DNA of 64,000 nt from Pseudazoarcus pumilus. Its GTDB lineage: Bacteria > Pseudomonadota > Gammaproteobacteria > Burkholderiales > Rhodocyclaceae. Position numbers and translations under genes: made by a program. The notes below the pieces were generated by a model, which was given only the letters and a program-made list of their open reading frames with translations, was not told the origin of the DNA and did not search any database. The DNA lies in contig NZ_CP025682.1 in the NCBI RefSeq assembly GCF_002872475.1, positions 992,001 to 1,056,000 on the forward strand, read 5' to 3'. How positions within the stretch are numbered: position 1 is the first letter of the stretch; the number at the start of each line of letters is the position of its first letter. This document shows, piece after piece, positions 1 through 10,300 of this stretch.

Positions 1-74
1 TCAACCGCATCAGCGTGCCCGTGCACGAGGCCGAACTGGCGCGTCTTGCGCTCGAGCGCATGCTGGCGGTGTGA
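1..74 (+). CDS. nadA: Probable quinolinate synthase NadA, C-terminal end (partial)
   Basis: An open frame enters from the left edge and ends with TGA at 72-74. The visible 23 residues start NRISVPVHEAELARLALERM and finish with LAV. NadA proteins of the E. coli type end in a similar helix (basic residue, short spacer, then RML or RMLDF near the C-terminus), which is why I name it. NadA makes quinolinate from iminoaspartate and dihydroxyacetone phosphate with a 4Fe-4S cluster. Too little is visible to see the cysteines, so the call rests on a short C-terminal resemblance only. Confidence 0.45.
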   Translation, partial: NRISVPVHEAELARLALERMLAV

Positions 75-114
75 CGCGCGTGGGCAGACACGGGCGGGCC
101 TGCCGGGTGGGAAC

Positions 115-855
115 ATGAAGCTGCGCGTATGCACCTACAACATCCACAAGGGCTTCTCGCACTTCAATCGGCGCATGGTCATCCATGAACTGCGTGACCG
201 CCTGCGTGCGCTCGAGGCTGACGTGGTGTTCCTGCAGGAAGTGCAGGGCATGAACTTGCGTCACGAGGTCGCCCAAGCGGACTGGCCGCCCGCGCCGCAG
301 CATGAGTTTCTGGCCCACGAGGTGTGGCACCAGACGGCCTACGGGCAGAACGCCGTGTATGACCATGGTCACCACGGCAACGCGATCCTGAGCCGCTTCG
401 AGATCGTGGCGTCCTACAATCAGGACGTGTCCGATCACCGATTCGAACGTCGAGGCCTGCTGCACTGCGAAGTCGACCTTCCCGGCATAGCGGAAACGGC
501 CCACTGCGTGTGCGTGCATCTGGGGCTGAGCGGAGGCGGTCGCCGACGCCAGATGCAGGCGCTGGCCGAGCGCGTCGAGCAGATCGTGCCCGCGGGTGCG
601 CCGCTGATCATCGCGGGCGACTTCAATGACTGGCTCAACCGCGCCGAGCCGCAACTGGCGTCGCGGCTCGGCCTCACCGAGGTCTTTCGCGGGCGGCCGG
701 CGCGCAGCTATCCGAGCCGGCTGCCCGTGCTGCGCCTCGATCGCATCTACGTGCGCGGCTTCGATGTCGGGGAGGCCGCGGCCCACACCGGCGCGCTGTG
801 GGGCAAGATCTCCGACCACGCGCCGCTCACGGCGGATCTGGAGTTCACGCCGTGA
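115..855 (+). CDS. Endonuclease/exonuclease/phosphatase family protein (YbhP-like)
   Basis: A 246-residue protein of the EEP (DNase I-like) superfamily. The metal and catalytic motifs are in order: YNIHKG at about residue 8, LQEVQ near 43, GDFNDW near 168 and SDHAPL near 233. It has no signal peptide. The ATG at 115 is chosen because the longer open frame upstream has no family similarity. It is followed by clsB with a 4-base GTGA overlap. E. coli keeps the same pair (ybhP-clsB), so a role in phospholipid metabolism or membrane maintenance is likely. The substrate cannot be read from sequence; members of the fold cut DNA, phospholipids or inositol phosphates. Confidence 0.85.
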   Translation: MKLRVCTYNIHKGFSHFNRRMVIHELRDRLRALEADVVFLQEVQGMNLRHEVAQADWPPAPQHEFLAHEVWHQTAYGQNAVYDHGHHGNAILSRFEIVASYNQDVSDHRFERRGLLHCEVDLPGIAETAHCVCVHLGLSGGGRRRQMQALAERVEQIVPAGAPLIIAGDFNDWLNRAEPQLASRLGLTEVFRGRPARSYPSRLPVLRLDRIYVRGFDVGEAAAHTGALWGKISDHAPLTADLEFTP

Positions 856-2009
856 CCGCCTTTCTCGGCGGCAACCGCGTGGTGCTGCTGGAGAACGGCG
901 AGCGTTATTTCCCCGATGTGATCGAAGCGTGTGAAGCGGCCACGCGCGAGATCCACGTCGAGACCTATCTGTTCGAGAACGATGCAACCGGACGGCGCAT
1001 GGCCGATGTACTGATGCGTGCCGCGCGGCGCGGGGTGTGCGTGCGCGTGATGGTCGACGGCTTCGGCGCGCGCCCCTTCGTCGAGGAGTTGATGTCCGAG
1101 GTGCGGGCGGCGGGGGTCGAAGTGCTGGTCTACCGCCGCGATTTCGGCGGTTTACGCATCAAGCGACACCGCCTGCGCCGCCTGCATCGCAAGATCATCA
1201 CCGTCGACAGACGCATCGCCTGGGTGGGTGGCATCAACATCATCGACGATTACAGCGAAGACGCACCACTGCACCCGCGCTACGACTACGCGGTGCGCGT
1301 CGAAGGGCCGCTGGTGGGCGCCATCGTGCATGCCGTGCATCATCTGTGGTGGCTGGTGTCCTGGGCCAGCCTGCGCCGTCGCGGCGCCAGGCCGCGCGCC
1401 TTCAACCGCTTGCCGGTGCGCCCGGGTGACGTGCGTGCGGCCTTTCTGGTGCGCGACAACCTGCGCCATCGTCGCGACATCGAGGAGGCCTATCTGGCGG
1501 CCATCGCCAGGGCGCACAAGGAAATCGTCATCGCCTGCGCCTACTTCTTTCCCGGCCGCGCCTTCCGTCAGGCGCTGGTCGATGCGTCCGCACGCGGGGT
1601 GTGCGTCATCCTGCTGCTGCAAGGGCTGTCCGATCACCCCATGCTCGCCTACGCGACGCGTGCACTCTACCCGTACTTCCTGGACAACGGCATCCGCCTG
1701 TTCGAGTATCACCGCAGCCATCTGCACGCCAAGGTGGCGGTGGTGGACCGGCGCTGGGCCACCGTCGGGTCGAGCAACATCGATCCGTTTTCCCTGCTGC
1801 TTGCGCGCGAGGCCAACGTCGTCGTCGACCACGTCGGTTTTGCCGGCGAGCTGCGCGACTCGCTCGATCGCGCGCTGCAGGTCGGCGCGCAGGAACTGCG
1901 CCACGAGGACTGGCACCGCTTGCCTCGCTTGCAGCGATTCGCGAGCTGGTGCGCCTATCAGCTGGTGCGCCTGGTCATCGGTATCGCCGGCTACCGTGGC
2001 ATGCATTGA
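852..2009 (+). CDS. clsB: Cardiolipin synthase B (phospholipase D family)
   Basis: A 385-residue phospholipase D superfamily protein with two HKD motifs, HRKIITVD starting at about residue 112 and HAKVAVVD at about 292. Each is followed by the expected Gly/Ser-Asn run (GGINIID and GSSNIDP). ClsB-type enzymes make cardiolipin by joining phosphatidyl groups at the inner membrane. The protein lacks the N-terminal membrane helices of ClsA, which fits ClsB. The GTG start at 852 overlaps the stop of the upstream EEP gene (GTGA), indicating translational coupling. A longer frame from 798 would run deep into the upstream gene and is not needed. Confidence 0.9.
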   Translation: MTAFLGGNRVVLLENGERYFPDVIEACEAATREIHVETYLFENDATGRRMADVLMRAARRGVCVRVMVDGFGARPFVEELMSEVRAAGVEVLVYRRDFGGLRIKRHRLRRLHRKIITVDRRIAWVGGINIIDDYSEDAPLHPRYDYAVRVEGPLVGAIVHAVHHLWWLVSWASLRRRGARPRAFNRLPVRPGDVRAAFLVRDNLRHRRDIEEAYLAAIARAHKEIVIACAYFFPGRAFRQALVDASARGVCVILLLQGLSDHPMLAYATRALYPYFLDNGIRLFEYHRSHLHAKVAVVDRRWATVGSSNIDPFSLLLAREANVVVDHVGFAGELRDSLDRALQVGAQELRHEDWHRLPRLQRFASWCAYQLVRLVIGIAGYRGMH

Positions 2010-2054
2010 GCCGGGCGAACCGCACCGCAGTGCGCTACCGCTTCGCGCATGCGC

Positions 2055-2474
2055 TCAGTCGGGCGGCGACCCGAACAGACGGGCGTGTTCCACCTTCACG
2101 CACAGGTCCATGACCGTCGCCAGACCGTCGGCCTCGGCGATGCGGGCGGATTCCGCGCTGACGATGCCCAGTTGCAGCCACAGGCTCTTCGCGCCGATCA
2201 AGACCGCCTCGTGGGCGATCGGTGGCGTGTCTTCCGCGCGGCGAAAGACATTGACCATGTCGATGGCCACCGGCACGTCGCGCAGGCTCGGATAACAGGG
2301 CAGGCCCGCAATCTCGCGGTGACCGGGATTGACCGGCACGATGGTGTAGCCATGCTCGCGCATGTACTGCGCGACGTAGTGGCTGGGACGTTCGGGCTTG
2401 GGCGACATGCCGACGACGGCAATCGTGCGGGTGTTCGCGAGCAGGTCGCGCAGCGCGGAATCGGTCGTGATCAT
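2055..2474 (-). CDS. CoA-binding domain protein (YccU family)
   Basis: A 139-residue single-domain protein of the YccU family. The N-terminal Rossmann segment reads TIAVVGMSPKPERPSHYV, the characteristic nucleotide loop of succinyl-CoA-synthetase-like CoA-binding domains. It is followed by PVNPGH and later WLQLGI. The start at 2474 is chosen because family members begin a few residues before the TIAVVG strand; an in-frame upstream extension looks unrelated. It lies 16 bases downstream of gluQ on the same strand. Physiological role is unknown; CoA or another nucleotide ligand is expected. Confidence 0.85.
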   Translation of the reverse strand: MITTDSALRDLLANTRTIAVVGMSPKPERPSHYVAQYMREHGYTIVPVNPGHREIAGLPCYPSLRDVPVAIDMVNVFRRAEDTPPIAHEAVLIGAKSLWLQLGIVSAESARIAEADGLATVMDLCVKVEHARLFGSPPD

Positions 2475-2490
2475 CGGGCGGACAAAGGCT

Positions 2491-3414
2491 TCATTGTGAC
2501 GCGAATGAATCGGGCGTGCGAGCACCAAGGCAGCGCGGAACGTCGCCCAGGGACCAGTTTGCCACCGCCCAGTCCACTACCTGCGTCGCCGGCGCGTTGG
2601 CCAGATCCTTTGGCGGGCATTGACCGAGGAATGCCAGCGCGGCATGCAGGGCCTCGCCCGGCGTGTACGCACCGATCGCGCGTGCCAGTGTCTGCTTGGA
2701 CAGTTTCTCGCCGGCCGCATCGAGCGCCACCGGCACATGCGCATGGCGCGGCGTCGGTGCGCCAAGCAGGTGCCGCAGGTGGATCTGGCGCACGCTGGAT
2801 GCGAGCAGGTCGGCTCCGCGCACGATGTCGGTCACGCCCGCATCCCGGTCATCGACGACTGCCGCGAGCTGGTAGGCGAACAGCCCGTCCGCACGCAGCA
2901 CGACGAAGTCGCCGACCTCGTCCTCCAGTTGAACTTGCTGCCGTCCCTGGATCGCGTCCTCGAACGCCACGCAGCCGGCCACGCGCACGCGCCAGGCACG
3001 CGCTTCGCGCCCCGGCGGCAGCCCGTCGCGGCAGGTTCCGGGGTAGACGTGCGAGCCGTCGGGCGCGATTGCCGAATCGGCCAGTTCGCGTCGCGTGCAT
3101 GCACAGCCGAACACGTGACCGGCCTGCCGCAAGCCTTCGAACGCTGCGCGATAGGCGGCGGTGCGCCGACTCTGCCACACGGGTTCGCCGTCCCATTCGA
3201 GGCCGAAGCGTGCCAGCGTGGCGAGAATGTCCTCGGCCGCACCGGCGACACAGCGCGGTGTGTCGACATCGTCGATGCGCAGCAGCCAGCGCCCGCCGGC
3301 CGCGCGCGCAACGCAAAAACTTGCCACGGCCGCGACCAGCGAGCCGAAGTGCAGCGGCCCGGTGGGCGAGGGCGCGAAGCGCCCGATGTAGTTCGCGGTT
3401 GCCTTATCGGTCAT
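2491..3414 (-). CDS. gluQ: Glutamyl-Q tRNA(Asp) synthetase
   Basis: A 307-residue paralogue of the GluRS catalytic domain without an anticodon-binding domain. The N-terminus GRFAPSPTGPLHFGSLVAA holds the class I HIGH-like motif, and KLSKQ near residue 237 is the KMSKS equivalent. Zinc-ligand cysteines are visible in FGCACTRRE and YPGTCR. The enzyme loads glutamate onto queuosine-34 of tRNA-Asp. Length matches the family (about 300). Downstream on the same strand is the CoA-binding gene; upstream is ychF with a 22-base gap. Confidence 0.93.
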   Translation of the reverse strand: MTDKATANYIGRFAPSPTGPLHFGSLVAAVASFCVARAAGGRWLLRIDDVDTPRCVAGAAEDILATLARFGLEWDGEPVWQSRRTAAYRAAFEGLRQAGHVFGCACTRRELADSAIAPDGSHVYPGTCRDGLPPGREARAWRVRVAGCVAFEDAIQGRQQVQLEDEVGDFVVLRADGLFAYQLAAVVDDRDAGVTDIVRGADLLASSVRQIHLRHLLGAPTPRHAHVPVALDAAGEKLSKQTLARAIGAYTPGEALHAALAFLGQCPPKDLANAPATQVVDWAVANWSLGDVPRCLGARTPDSFASQ

Positions 3415-3436
3415 TGCGGCGGGAGCCGCGCAGCGC

Positions 3437-4524
<1,088 letters not shown>

Positions 4525-4528
<4 letters not shown>

Positions 4529-5136
4529 GAGCTGGGTTCTTCCTTGTTCTTCGCCGGCTTGGGGCGGGTATTGAGGCGCGTGGTGGCGGTGGTCCAGTGA
4601 CCGGCCGCGAGCTGCGGCCAGATCGCCAGGGCGCGCTCGATGGCGGCGTCGATCTCTTCACGCTCTTCGCGGCGCGGTGGCTTGAGGACGTAGTTCACGA
4701 CCTCGCTGCGATCGCCCGGATGGCCGATGCCGATGCGCAGGCGCCAGTAGTCGTTCGTGCCCAGATGGGCGGAGGTATCCTTGAGGCCGTTGTGACCGCC
4801 CAGGCCGCCGCCGAACTTGAGCCGCAACTGGCCGGGCGGGATGTCGAGCTCGTCGTGCACGACGAGGATCTCGCTGGCGGGGATGCGGTAGAAGCGCGCG
4901 AACGCGCCGACCGACTGACCGGAGCGGTTCATGAAGGTCTGCGGCATCAGCAGCCATGCGCCGGCCTCGCGCGCGTTGGCGACCAGACCATGAAAGCGCG
5001 ATTCGGGTGCGAAACGCACCTTGAACTCGTCGGCCAGCCGCTCACAAAACCAAAACCCGGCGTTGTGCCGGGTTTCGGTATATTCGGCCCCGGGGTTGCC
5101 GAGGCCGACGATCAGACGCGGAGGATTCGCGTTCAT
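4525..5136 (-). CDS. pth: Peptidyl-tRNA hydrolase
   Basis: A 203-residue Pth that recycles peptidyl-tRNA. The N-terminal [21 protein letters not shown] carries the substrate Asn and the catalytic His; MNRSG and HDELDIP further along supply the other conserved Asn and Asp. The start at 5136 ([11 protein letters not shown]) is chosen because a longer open frame upstream only reads through rplY in another frame. It sits 20 bases after rplY and overlaps ychF by four bases. This is the common proteobacterial rplY-pth-ychF order. Confidence 0.95.
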
Positions 5137-5156
5137 GCGCAAGGCCTGCGGCGGGG

Positions 5157-5780
5157 TCAGGCCTCGCCTTCGTCCTCGCCTTCGGCCTCGTCCCCGTCCT
5201 CGGCGGTCGAGCCACCGCCGGTCTTGAGTGCGGTCGCGATGACGGGGTCGCCCTCGCCATGCTGTGCGATCTCGACACCGGCCGGCAGCTTGATGTCGGA
5301 CACGTGCACCGACTGGTCGTTCTGCAGATCCTTGAGGTCGACCTCGATGAACTCGGGCAGATCCTTGGGCAGGCAGGCCACGTCGATCTCGTTGAGCACG
5401 TGCGTGACCATCTGGCCGCCGAGTTTGACCGCCGGGCAGATGTCGTCGTTGGTGAAGTGCAGCGGCACCTTCAGGCGCAGCTTCTCGGTGGCACTGACGC
5501 GCTGAAAGTCCAGGTGCAGCACGATTTGCTTGAACGGATGCCATTGCGCGTCACGCAGCACCACCGTTTCCTTCTTGCCTTCGAGGTCGATGGTCAGCAC
5601 CGACGCGTGGAAGGCTTCGCGCTTGAGCATGTGGATCAGCTCGTTGTGGTCGAGCGTGATCGGCACGGCGTCCTGATGGGAGCCGTAGATGATGCCCGGC
5701 AGCTGGCCGGCGCGACGCAGGCGGCGGCTCGCACCCGTGCCCTGGTCCACGCGCTTGGTGGCCTTGAATTCGATTTTCAT
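5157..5780 (-). CDS. rplY: 50S ribosomal protein L25 (long CTC form)
   Basis: A 207-residue 5S-rRNA-binding protein. The N-terminal L25 domain (residues 1 to about 95) contains [17 protein letters not shown]. It is followed by the CTC/TL5 beta domain and a very acidic tail of Glu/Asp/Gly repeats. The two-domain form is normal outside enterobacteria, which have only about 94 residues. It lies between prs and pth; a terminator-like hairpin separates it from prs. Confidence 0.95.
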   Translation of the reverse strand: MKIEFKATKRVDQGTGASRRLRRAGQLPGIIYGSHQDAVPITLDHNELIHMLKREAFHASVLTIDLEGKKETVVLRDAQWHPFKQIVLHLDFQRVSATEKLRLKVPLHFTNDDICPAVKLGGQMVTHVLNEIDVACLPKDLPEFIEVDLKDLQNDQSVHVSDIKLPAGVEIAQHGEGDPVIATALKTGGGSTAEDGDEAEGEDEGEA

Positions 5781-5825
5781 TGTCCTACTCCTGGTTGAGG
5801 ATGACCCGCCCGCGACCAGACGGAT

Positions 5826-5856
5826 CGAAAAGGCCCGCGCCGAAGTGCCGCGGGCC
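5826..5856 (-). terminator. Hairpin with T-run between prs and rplY
   Basis: On the minus strand an 8-bp GC stem (GGCCCGCG at 5849-5856 pairing with CGCGGGCC at 5832-5839) closes a 9-base loop and is followed by four T. It lies 7 bases after the prs stop and 52 bases before the rplY start codon. It could end or attenuate the prs transcript before rplY. The T-run is short, so partial read-through is plausible. Confidence 0.5.
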
Positions 5857-5862
5857 GCAAAA

Positions 5863-6813
5863 TCATTCCATGAACAGCGAGCTGACCGATTCCTCGTTGC
5901 TGATGCGCAGCATGGTGTCGGCCATCAGCGAGGCCACCGAGACCTGGCGGATCTTGGGGCATTCGCGCGCATCGTCGCGCAACGGAATGGTGTCGGTGAC
6001 GACCAGCTCGTCCAGATCCGAGTCCGAAATGCGCGCGGCAGCGGCGCCCGAGAGCACGGCATGCGTGCAATAGGCGAGCACGCGGCGGGCACCGTTTTCC
6101 TTGAGTGCGGTGGCGGCCTTGCACAGCGTGCCGGCAGTGTCGACGATGTCGTCCATGATCACGCAGGTGCGGTCCTTGACCTCACCGATGATGTTCATGA
6201 CTTCGGCCACGTTGGCCTTGGGGCGACGCTTGTCGATGATCGCCAGATCGCATTCCAGGCGCTTGGCGAAGGCGCGCGCGCGCACCACGCCGCCGACGTC
6301 GGGCGAAACGACCATCAGGTCGTCGTAGTTCTGCTTGTCCAGATCCGCCAGCAGCACCGGCGTGGCGTAGACGTTGTCCACCGGCACGTCGAAGAATCCC
6401 TGGATCTGGTCGGCGTGCAGGTCCATGGTCAGCAGGCGCTGCACGCCCACGGCCTGCAGCATGTTGGCCACGACCTTGGCCGTGATCGGCACGCGCGCCG
6501 AGCGCGGGCGCCGATCCTGGCGGGCGTAGCCGAAGTAGGGGATTGCGGCAGTGATGCGACCGGCCGAGGCGCGCTTGAGCGCGTCGACGAGTACCAGCAT
6601 CTCCATCAGGTTGTCGTTGGTCGGCTGACAGGTAGGCTGCAGCACGAAGACATCCTTGCCGCGGACATTCTCGAGCAACTCGACGTTGACCTCGCCATCG
6701 GAAAAACGACCGACAGTGGCCGAACCCAGCGTGATGCCGAGGCGACGGACCACGTCGGCGGCGAGCTTGGGGTTGGCGTTGCCGGTGAAGACCATCAGGC
6801 TGCCACGGGGCAT
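5863..6813 (-). CDS. prs: Ribose-phosphate pyrophosphokinase
   Basis: A 316-residue PRPP synthetase, the usual length. It makes 5-phosphoribosyl-1-pyrophosphate from ribose 5-phosphate and ATP. Conserved blocks are [47 protein letters not shown] and the PRPP loop [10 protein letters not shown]. It ends NEESVSSLF as in other Prs. The start at 6813 has GGAGA seven bases upstream; an alternative ATG six codons later has none. A tRNA-Gln gene lies just upstream on the same strand. PRPP is also the expected first substrate of the UbiA-type enzyme at 47726-49156. Confidence 0.97.
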   Translation of the reverse strand: MPRGSLMVFTGNANPKLAADVVRRLGITLGSATVGRFSDGEVNVELLENVRGKDVFVLQPTCQPTNDNLMEMLVLVDALKRASAGRITAAIPYFGYARQDRRPRSARVPITAKVVANMLQAVGVQRLLTMDLHADQIQGFFDVPVDNVYATPVLLADLDKQNYDDLMVVSPDVGGVVRARAFAKRLECDLAIIDKRRPKANVAEVMNIIGEVKDRTCVIMDDIVDTAGTLCKAATALKENGARRVLAYCTHAVLSGAAAARISDSDLDELVVTDTIPLRDDARECPKIRQVSVASLMADTMLRISNEESVSSLFME

Positions 6814-6865
6814 GACCGATTCTCCAGAGCCGAAATTGAACGTTCGCGGGAGCCGGAAAGCGAGG

Positions 6866-6888
6866 CGGGCAGGCCACAGGCCTGCCCG
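6866..6888. repeat. Perfect 10-bp inverted repeat between tRNA-Gln and prs
   Basis: CGGGCAGGCC at 6866-6875 pairs perfectly with 6879-6888 around a three-base loop. It lies between the tRNA 3' end (6899) and the prs start (6813) on the minus strand. No T-run follows, so it is not a standard terminator. It could be an RNA-processing or stabilising hairpin that separates tRNA from mRNA. Confidence 0.5.
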
Positions 6889-6898
6889 GTTCGATGTC

Positions 6899-6975
6899 TG
6901 GCTGGGGAGGAAGGATTCGAACCCTCGAATGCCGGAATCAAAATCCGGTGCCTTAACCGACTTGGCGACTCCCCA
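6899..6975 (-). tRNA. tRNA-Gln (TTG anticodon), CCA encoded
   Basis: Read on the minus strand, a 77-base cloverleaf begins TGGGGAG and its 3' acceptor strand CTCCCCA is followed by the discriminator G and CCA. The anticodon loop reads TTTTGAT, giving TTG for glutamine. The T arm has GGTTCGAATCC. The gene lies between ispE and prs, a placement common in betaproteobacteria. Confidence 0.95.
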
Positions 6976-6990
6976 ATTAAACTCGTTGCT

Positions 6991-7830
6991 TCAATCGAGC
7001 CAGCCGTGCAGCGGGTGCCGTGAAAGACTCCGTGCATGCCAGGCGCGCCACCCTTGCGGGCAGGCTGCGACGATGTCCGCAGCCGCAGTTGCCGAATCGA
7101 CCTGTGCAAACACGCAGGCGCCTGAGCCGGTCATGCGCGCCGGAGCATGCTGCCCCAGCCACTCGATCGCCGCAGCCACTTCCGGGTAGAGCCTGCAGGC
7201 AACGGCTTGCAGATCGTTTCGGGTGGCGCGTGAAGCGAAGTCCGCAATTCTGATGGGTTCCGAATTTCGCGTCAAGTCCGGCGCGGCGAAAATCGCACCG
7301 GTCGGTACGCAAACCCCGGGCCAGAGAACGACGAAATGCGCCGTAGGCAGGCTCACTGGCGTGAGAACCTCGCCGATACCCTCGACCAGAGCGTCGCTGC
7401 CGTGAATGAAGAAGGGCACGTCCGCGCCCAGGTTCAGGCCGATGGCGGCGAGACGTTCGCGCGCAACGCCGGTGCCCCACAGCCGGTTGAGCGCGATCAG
7501 GGTGGTGGCCGCGTCGGACGAGCCGCCACCGAGGCCGGCGCCGAGGGGGAGCCGCTTGTCGAGCGTGATGTCGGCGCCCAGCCGGCAGCCCGTCTCGGCC
7601 TGCAGCAGCCGCGCCGCGCGCACCACCAGATCGTCTTCGGAGGCGAGGCCGGGCACGGAGTTGACGCGACGCACGCCACCGCCCGCACGCACTTCGAAAT
7701 CGAGCGAGTCGGCCAGGTCGATGAGCCGGAAGAGCGATTGCAGCAGATGGTAGCCGTCGGCGCGTCGGCCGGTGACGTGCAGGAATACATTGAGCTTGGC
7801 CGGTGCCGGACAGGCAGCCAGACACTTCAC
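6991..7830 (-). CDS. ispE: 4-diphosphocytidyl-2-C-methyl-D-erythritol kinase
   Basis: A 279-residue GHMP kinase of the MEP isoprenoid pathway. Near the N-terminus PAPAKLNVFLHVTGRRADGYH is diagnostic, and the ATP loop reads PLGAGLGGGSSDAATT. The C-terminal GHMP motif is MTGSGACVF. The GTG start at 7830 overlaps the lolB stop (GTGA). A much longer open frame upstream is only lolB read in another frame. The order lolB-ispE-tRNA-Gln-prs is conserved in related genomes. Confidence 0.94.
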   Translation of the reverse strand: MKCLAACPAPAKLNVFLHVTGRRADGYHLLQSLFRLIDLADSLDFEVRAGGGVRRVNSVPGLASEDDLVVRAARLLQAETGCRLGADITLDKRLPLGAGLGGGSSDAATTLIALNRLWGTGVARERLAAIGLNLGADVPFFIHGSDALVEGIGEVLTPVSLPTAHFVVLWPGVCVPTGAIFAAPDLTRNSEPIRIADFASRATRNDLQAVACRLYPEVAAAIEWLGQHAPARMTGSGACVFAQVDSATAAADIVAACPQGWRAWHARSLSRHPLHGWLD

Positions 7831-8408
7831 GGCAGCGCCGTCCAGCCATCGGTGACGACCCGCAGTCGCACCTCGCCCCAGGTCGCGTCGATGCGTCGCG
7901 GCATCGCCTCGGCACTGTCGTCGGCATAAGTCGGGTAGTCGATCAGCCAGCCGCTGTCGGAAATGCGAGTGGGGCGCCCCAGCGCATCGGTCTCGATTAC
8001 GCGCGCTCCGGGCGCTGGGCGCGCCTGCAGCCACTCGTCGAGGTGATCGGCGGGGGCGTCCACGCCCAGCATCTGCGGCAGCAGTTCATCCACGTCGACC
8101 GCCTCGATGGTGCGTCCGTCCGCGGTGCGCAGCGTGGCGCCCTGCGGCGTGCCGACCACGCGTGCCACGATCTGCCCGAGCGGGCTCAGCAACGTCCATT
8201 CGTCGTATCCGGCGCGGCGCGTCCACTGCAGCGTGCCGTTGGCCGCGCGTTGTCCGTCGCTTGCGGCGATGCGCCCCTCGAACTCGAAGTGCTCGATCGC
8301 CGCGCGCTCGACGAGCGGCGCGCCATCTTCACCGGCCGGTTGCAGCGCGCAGCCCGCGAGCGCGAGCAGTGCGACGCTCACGGCGAGGGCGCGGCGCGCG
8401 CTCACCAT
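7827..8408 (-). CDS. lolB: Outer-membrane lipoprotein receptor LolB
   Basis: A 193-residue predicted lipoprotein. The signal peptide runs over residues 1-18 and ends in the lipobox LALAGC. LolB accepts lipoproteins from LolA and inserts them in the outer membrane. Length is close to E. coli LolB (207), and the FEFEGRIAAS and later beta-strand pattern fit the LolB fold. The start at 8408 places the signal correctly; it overlaps the upstream TPR gene by seven bases and couples to ispE. Confidence 0.85.
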   Translation of the reverse strand: MVSARRALAVSVALLALAGCALQPAGEDGAPLVERAAIEHFEFEGRIAASDGQRAANGTLQWTRRAGYDEWTLLSPLGQIVARVVGTPQGATLRTADGRTIEAVDVDELLPQMLGVDAPADHLDEWLQARPAPGARVIETDALGRPTRISDSGWLIDYPTYADDSAEAMPRRIDATWGEVRLRVVTDGWTALP

Positions 8409-10147
8409 CCGCGCAGCCGTTCGAGCGTCTCGCCCAGCACGCGATTGGCCGGATCGCGCTCGAGCGCGGCATCCCAGATCTCGCCGGCCTCGTCGTGGCG
8501 CCCCAGAGACCACAGGACTTCGCCCAGGTGGGCGGCAATCTCCGGGTCCGGCCGCAGCGCGTAGGCTTCCTCGAGGTGATGCAAGGCCTCTTCCGGCGCG
8601 TCGCGACGAAAGCGCACCCAGCCCAGGCTGTCGAGGATGAAAGGGTCGTCCGGCGCGAGTTCGAGCGCGTGGCGGATCAGCCCTTCTGCCTCTTCCAGGC
8701 GCAGGCCGCGGTCGGCCAGCGTGTACCCGAGCGCGTTGTAGGCATGCGCGTGGTCGGGATCGAGTTCGATCAGGGCGCGAAGGCGCTGCTCCATCAGTTC
8801 GAGACGATCGACGCGCTCGGCGAGCATCGCCGACTCGTAGAGCAGTTCCGTGTCTTCGGGCGTGTGTACCAGCACCTGTTCGATGCGCTCGAGTGCCGCG
8901 TCGTAGCGCTCGGCCTCGCGCAGCAGCAGCACTTCGGCCAACAGCAGGCGGCGAACGTCGTCGGGGTCGGCCTCGGCAGCCGCGTCCTGCAGATGGCGCA
9001 GGGCCGCCGAGGGCGCGCCGTTGTTCGCGAGAATGTGCGCGATGCGGATCTGCGCGTCGGTGTGATAGCCGCCGGCGCCGACCTCGTAATACCAGTCGAG
9101 GGCCTCGCCCGGCCGCTCGGAATCCTCGGCGATGCGGCCCAGATTCATGCGGATCGCGTCGGCCTCGGGGTGGCGCGCTTCGAGCGCCTGGCGGAAATGT
9201 TCGGTGGCGATCTCGAACGCGCCGATCTCGGCGGCCACCAGAGCCACGGCGTACATCAGGTCGCGATCGTCCGGGTTGGCCGCGAGCAGCCGGCGGAATT
9301 CGGCCAGTGCCGCCTCGTAGTCGCGGGCGGAGACCAGCGTGCGCGCATGGGCGATGCTCACGCTGCGACTTTCGGGGTGCTGCGCGAGGTGGCCGCGCAG
9401 CAGGAGCAGGGCTTCGTCGATGGCGTTCATCTGCACCAGCAGCTGCGACTTGAGCACGACGGCCGCGTCCCAGCCGGGGCGCAGTTCGAGCGCGCGCTCG
9501 ACCGCGCCGAGCGCGCCCACCGGGTCGTCGTCGGTGGCCGCCGCCTGCGCCAGCGCGAGGTGTGCCGGCGCCTTGTTGAGGTAGGGCTCGACCAGACGCT
9601 CGATGATCTCGCGCGCGAGTGCCTTGTCGGGCATCGGTGCGAGCGCACGGTTGAGCCCCAGCAGGTTCTGTTCGAGCTGTTCATCCTGCGAATTGGCGAG
9701 AATGCGCGCCAGTTCGATCTGCACCTCGTTCATCTGGTCGCCGCGCGCGGCGAGGATGCCCGCCAGCGTGCGCCGCGCGTCCTCCGAAGCCGGGTCGGTT
9801 TCCTGCCAGATGCGCGCGGCCGAGGTGGCTGACTCCATGTCACGCGCGACCAGCGCGATTTCGGTGGCGCGGCGTGCCACGCGCGGGTCGCGCGTCTGGC
9901 GCGCCGCGTGCAGATAGGCCTCGACCGACACTTCCAGATCGCCACGGCTGCCCGCGATTTCGCCAAGCAGCAGCAGGAACAGCGTATCGGCGGTCAGCTC
10001 CTGGAAAGGCAGCAGCGGCGTGATCGGCTCGGTCGCCGCCTCGGCCATGTCCTCGTTCTCCGGCGCAGCCAGGGCGAGCGGCGGGGCGGCGAGCAGGGCG
10101 CAGCACAGTGCGAAGCCGGAGGCGAACGGGGAAAGCTTGTGGGTCAT
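8402..10147 (-). CDS. Secreted tetratricopeptide-repeat protein
   Basis: A 581-residue protein with a signal peptide (MTHKLSPFASGFALCCALLA up to ALA|APEN). It then has a long run of TPR helices with the typical A--LG--L----Y-EA pattern, clearest over residues 330-560 (for example HAYNALGYTLADRGLRLEEA and LDSLGWVRFRRDAPEEAL). It is translationally coupled to lolB (seven-base overlap). A TPR protein precedes lolB in many betaproteobacteria, so a role in envelope assembly is plausible. No catalytic domain is seen. Confidence 0.85.
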   Translation of the reverse strand: MTHKLSPFASGFALCCALLAAPPLALAAPENEDMAEAATEPITPLLPFQELTADTLFLLLLGEIAGSRGDLEVSVEAYLHAARQTRDPRVARRATEIALVARDMESATSAARIWQETDPASEDARRTLAGILAARGDQMNEVQIELARILANSQDEQLEQNLLGLNRALAPMPDKALAREIIERLVEPYLNKAPAHLALAQAAATDDDPVGALGAVERALELRPGWDAAVVLKSQLLVQMNAIDEALLLLRGHLAQHPESRSVSIAHARTLVSARDYEAALAEFRRLLAANPDDRDLMYAVALVAAEIGAFEIATEHFRQALEARHPEADAIRMNLGRIAEDSERPGEALDWYYEVGAGGYHTDAQIRIAHILANNGAPSAALRHLQDAAAEADPDDVRRLLLAEVLLLREAERYDAALERIEQVLVHTPEDTELLYESAMLAERVDRLELMEQRLRALIELDPDHAHAYNALGYTLADRGLRLEEAEGLIRHALELAPDDPFILDSLGWVRFRRDAPEEALHHLEEAYALRPDPEIAAHLGEVLWSLGRHDEAGEIWDAALERDPANRVLGETLERLRGW

Positions 10148-10300
10148 AATCAGGGTCCAGTGGGGCCGGTGAGTGATCTCCGGCAGGCGGCGCACGGCAG
10201 GCAGGTCGCGGACCGCGCCGCGCCTTGGCGAGACTGCCCGATGGTATGCAGTTCGCTGCGGCCGGGCAAGCGCCGCTCCCGCGTCGTTTCAGGAGATCGG

